From Clostridia bacterium (GTDB taxonomy: Bacteria; Bacillota_A; Clostridia; Christensenellales; Aristaeellaceae): a stretch of DNA of 6,552 nucleotides. Under the pieces are notes generated by a model. The model was not told where the DNA came from. It saw nothing but the letters and a program-made list of their open reading frames with translations, and made no database searches. The stretch lies in assembly GCA_017397695.1 (NCBI GenBank), contig JAFQIF010000021.1, positions 1 to 6,552 of the forward strand. The letters run 5' to 3'. Shown in pieces: positions 5,432-6,552 of the stretch (positions within the stretch are counted from its first letter, which is position 1; each line of letters begins with the position of its first letter). The position numbers and the translations under genes were made by a program.

Positions 5432-6552
5432 TTAAGCCTCAAATGTTCCTTCAACAAGGATAGTTTTCTCGCTCATCATTAGACGCCCTTTCGCTATAAC
5501 GGAGTCGATCAAATAGTCTTCATCTAAAAGAACGATATCCGCATCACTACCAATCTGTACGGATCCTTTACGGGGATATAGCGAAAGAGCTGTTGCAACA
5601 TTGCTTGTAATAAAAGTAAGTGCTTTTTCAAGTGGCATGCATTTATTCATAACCATTTCACGTACTACACGGTATAGGTTGCCAATATCCCCGACACCCA
5701 TGCCAACAATGCGTTCATGTTTTTCATCCCACTTTGGCATACTGCCATTAGAATCAGAACTAATTGTTAACAGATCAGCATTTGTTTCTTTTAATAAATC
5801 TGGGAAGAAATTGGGCACGTTTTCTTTTGCAGTAATATCCGCATATCCTCCAAGACGTGTGAATTCGATCGCTGCTTCTAAATGTCGGCCTAGATGTGTC
5901 GGACGAAAATGGGAAATTGGTATATCTGTGGTGCGGACGATGTCGATAATCTGAGATATACACTCCTTTCCAGCACCAACGTGTAGATGTAATTCTCCGA
6001 CTTTTCCGGCAATCAGCGAAGCCATACGAATATCAGAAACCAATCGTATGATTTCTTCTTTTGAAGGGTGGCTGCAACGATGATCTGAGATAGCGAGCTT
6101 ACAACCTATTATTTCTGATATGTAAACGATATCGTCGTAAACAGTGCCAATAACAGTATCTGAAGGATAAGCATAAGAGCCTGTTAAGCAAAAGGCAGTA
6201 ATGCCTTCGTTGTTGAGTTCCTTTGTTTTTGCAAGGAGCATCCTAGGTGTTTTTGTGTATCCATCTGTTCCAAGAAGCCCGACTAACGTTGTAACACCGG
6301 CACGAACGATCTGAGAAAGTTGGATTTCTGGGGTTCTGGTATGAAATCCACCTTCTCCTCCTCCGCCGCAGATATGCACATGCTGATCAATAAAGCCTGG
6401 AACCAAGTATTTATTTGTTCCATCCAGAACGAGTGTATCCGTGTACGGCGTATCTATATGATCAGCAATTTGTAAAATTCGGTCAAAAGAAACTAATACA
6501 TCCTTTTGCCCTAAAGGAGCTGGAGAATAAACTTGTGCGTTTTTAATTAAAA
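5432..6552 (-). CDS. iadA: Isoaspartyl dipeptidase IadA (beta-aspartyl peptidase, family M38), 5' end off the window
   Basis: Cytoplasmic metallo-dipeptidase of the amidohydrolase superfamily that cleaves beta-aspartyl (isoaspartyl) dipeptides, products of damaged protein turnover. The visible 372 codons begin at 6550 with LIKNAQVYSP and lack about 11 residues relative to the Escherichia coli enzyme (about 390 aa). The binuclear site is complete: H57 and H59 (QHVH; H68/H70 in E. coli), the bridging lysine K151 (GCKLAISDHR; K162), H190 (LHVG; H201), H219 (PTHLGRH; H230) and D266 (SSDSNGS; D285). Substrate and catalytic residues also match: E66 in GGGGEGG (E77), Y126 (Y137), R158 (R169), R222 (R233) and S270 (S289). 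It ends KGRLMM...VEGTFEA, as the family does. An inner TTG at 6406 is not the real start, because homology runs on to the window edge. It is the first visible gene of what was an iadA-oppB operon. Confidence 0.95.
   Translation of the reverse strand, partial: LIKNAQVYSPAPLGQKDVLVSFDRILQIADHIDTPYTDTLVLDGTNKYLVPGFIDQHVHICGGGGEGGFHTRTPEIQLSQIVRAGVTTLVGLLGTDGYTKTPRMLLAKTKELNNEGITAFCLTGSYAYPSDTVIGTVYDDIVYISEIIGCKLAISDHRCSHPSKEEIIRLVSDIRMASLIAGKVGELHLHVGAGKECISQIIDIVRTTDIPISHFRPTHLGRHLEAAIEFTRLGGYADITAKENVPNFFPDLLKETNADLLTISSDSNGSMPKWDEKHERIVGMGVGDIGNLYRVVREMVMNKCMPLEKALTFITSNVATALSLYPRKGSVQIGSDADIVLLDEDYLIDSVIAKGRLMMSEKTILVEGTFEA

Noticed and set aside
6404..6406. TTG as the start of iadA
   Set aside because: The frame continues upstream with LVLDGTNKY and LIKNAQVYSP, which match the N-terminal beta domain of IadA; the real start is beyond the window.

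Overview
All supported genes in this 6.55 kb window lie on the minus strand, so it reads right to left. It holds a near-complete isoaspartyl dipeptidase gene (iadA, 5' end off the window), a 434-bp scar made of pieces of an old peptide-transporter operon, and then an intact oligopeptide ABC transporter operon in the order oppA-oppB-oppC-oppD-oppF, with oppF cut off by the left edge. No RNA genes, CRISPR array, transposase or phage genes are visible.

Right part (about 4977-6552): AT-richer DNA. Two 60-base lines counted by hand (5701-5760 and 6001-6060) are 42% and 40% G+C. iadA keeps every expected metal and substrate residue. It is followed 21 nt later by the first third of an oppB-type permease with its own ribosome-binding site. 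This permease runs straight into an internal piece of an oppD-type ATPase (the ABC signature through Walker B), which then stops just short of the oppA leader. The natural reading is a former iadA-oppB-oppC-oppD-... operon that lost most of its transporter.

Left part (1 to about 4976): GC-richer DNA. Lines 4501-4560 and 721-780 are 55% and 58% G+C. oppA encodes the extracellular peptide-binding protein, oppB and oppC the membrane channel, and oppD and oppF the two ATPases. The genes are tightly packed: oppB and oppC overlap by 1 nt, oppC-oppD are 17 nt apart and oppD-oppF 2 nt. The exception is a 179-nt spacer after oppA, which holds a strong stem-loop with a T-tract. It fits a partial terminator that would give more binding protein than channel.

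Organism: strong AGGAGG-type ribosome-binding sites, a peptide-fermentation gene set and the look of the signal peptide suggest an anaerobic Bacillota (Clostridia-like) bacterium; Synergistota is an alternative. This is an inference. The composition break at the junction means the two halves may have different histories, or that the contig is chimeric.

Together the genes would import short peptides and, through IadA, cleave beta-aspartyl (isoaspartyl) dipeptides left after breakdown of aged proteins. I see no undescribed system. The main point of interest is the double-junction scar and what it did to expression of the transporter.
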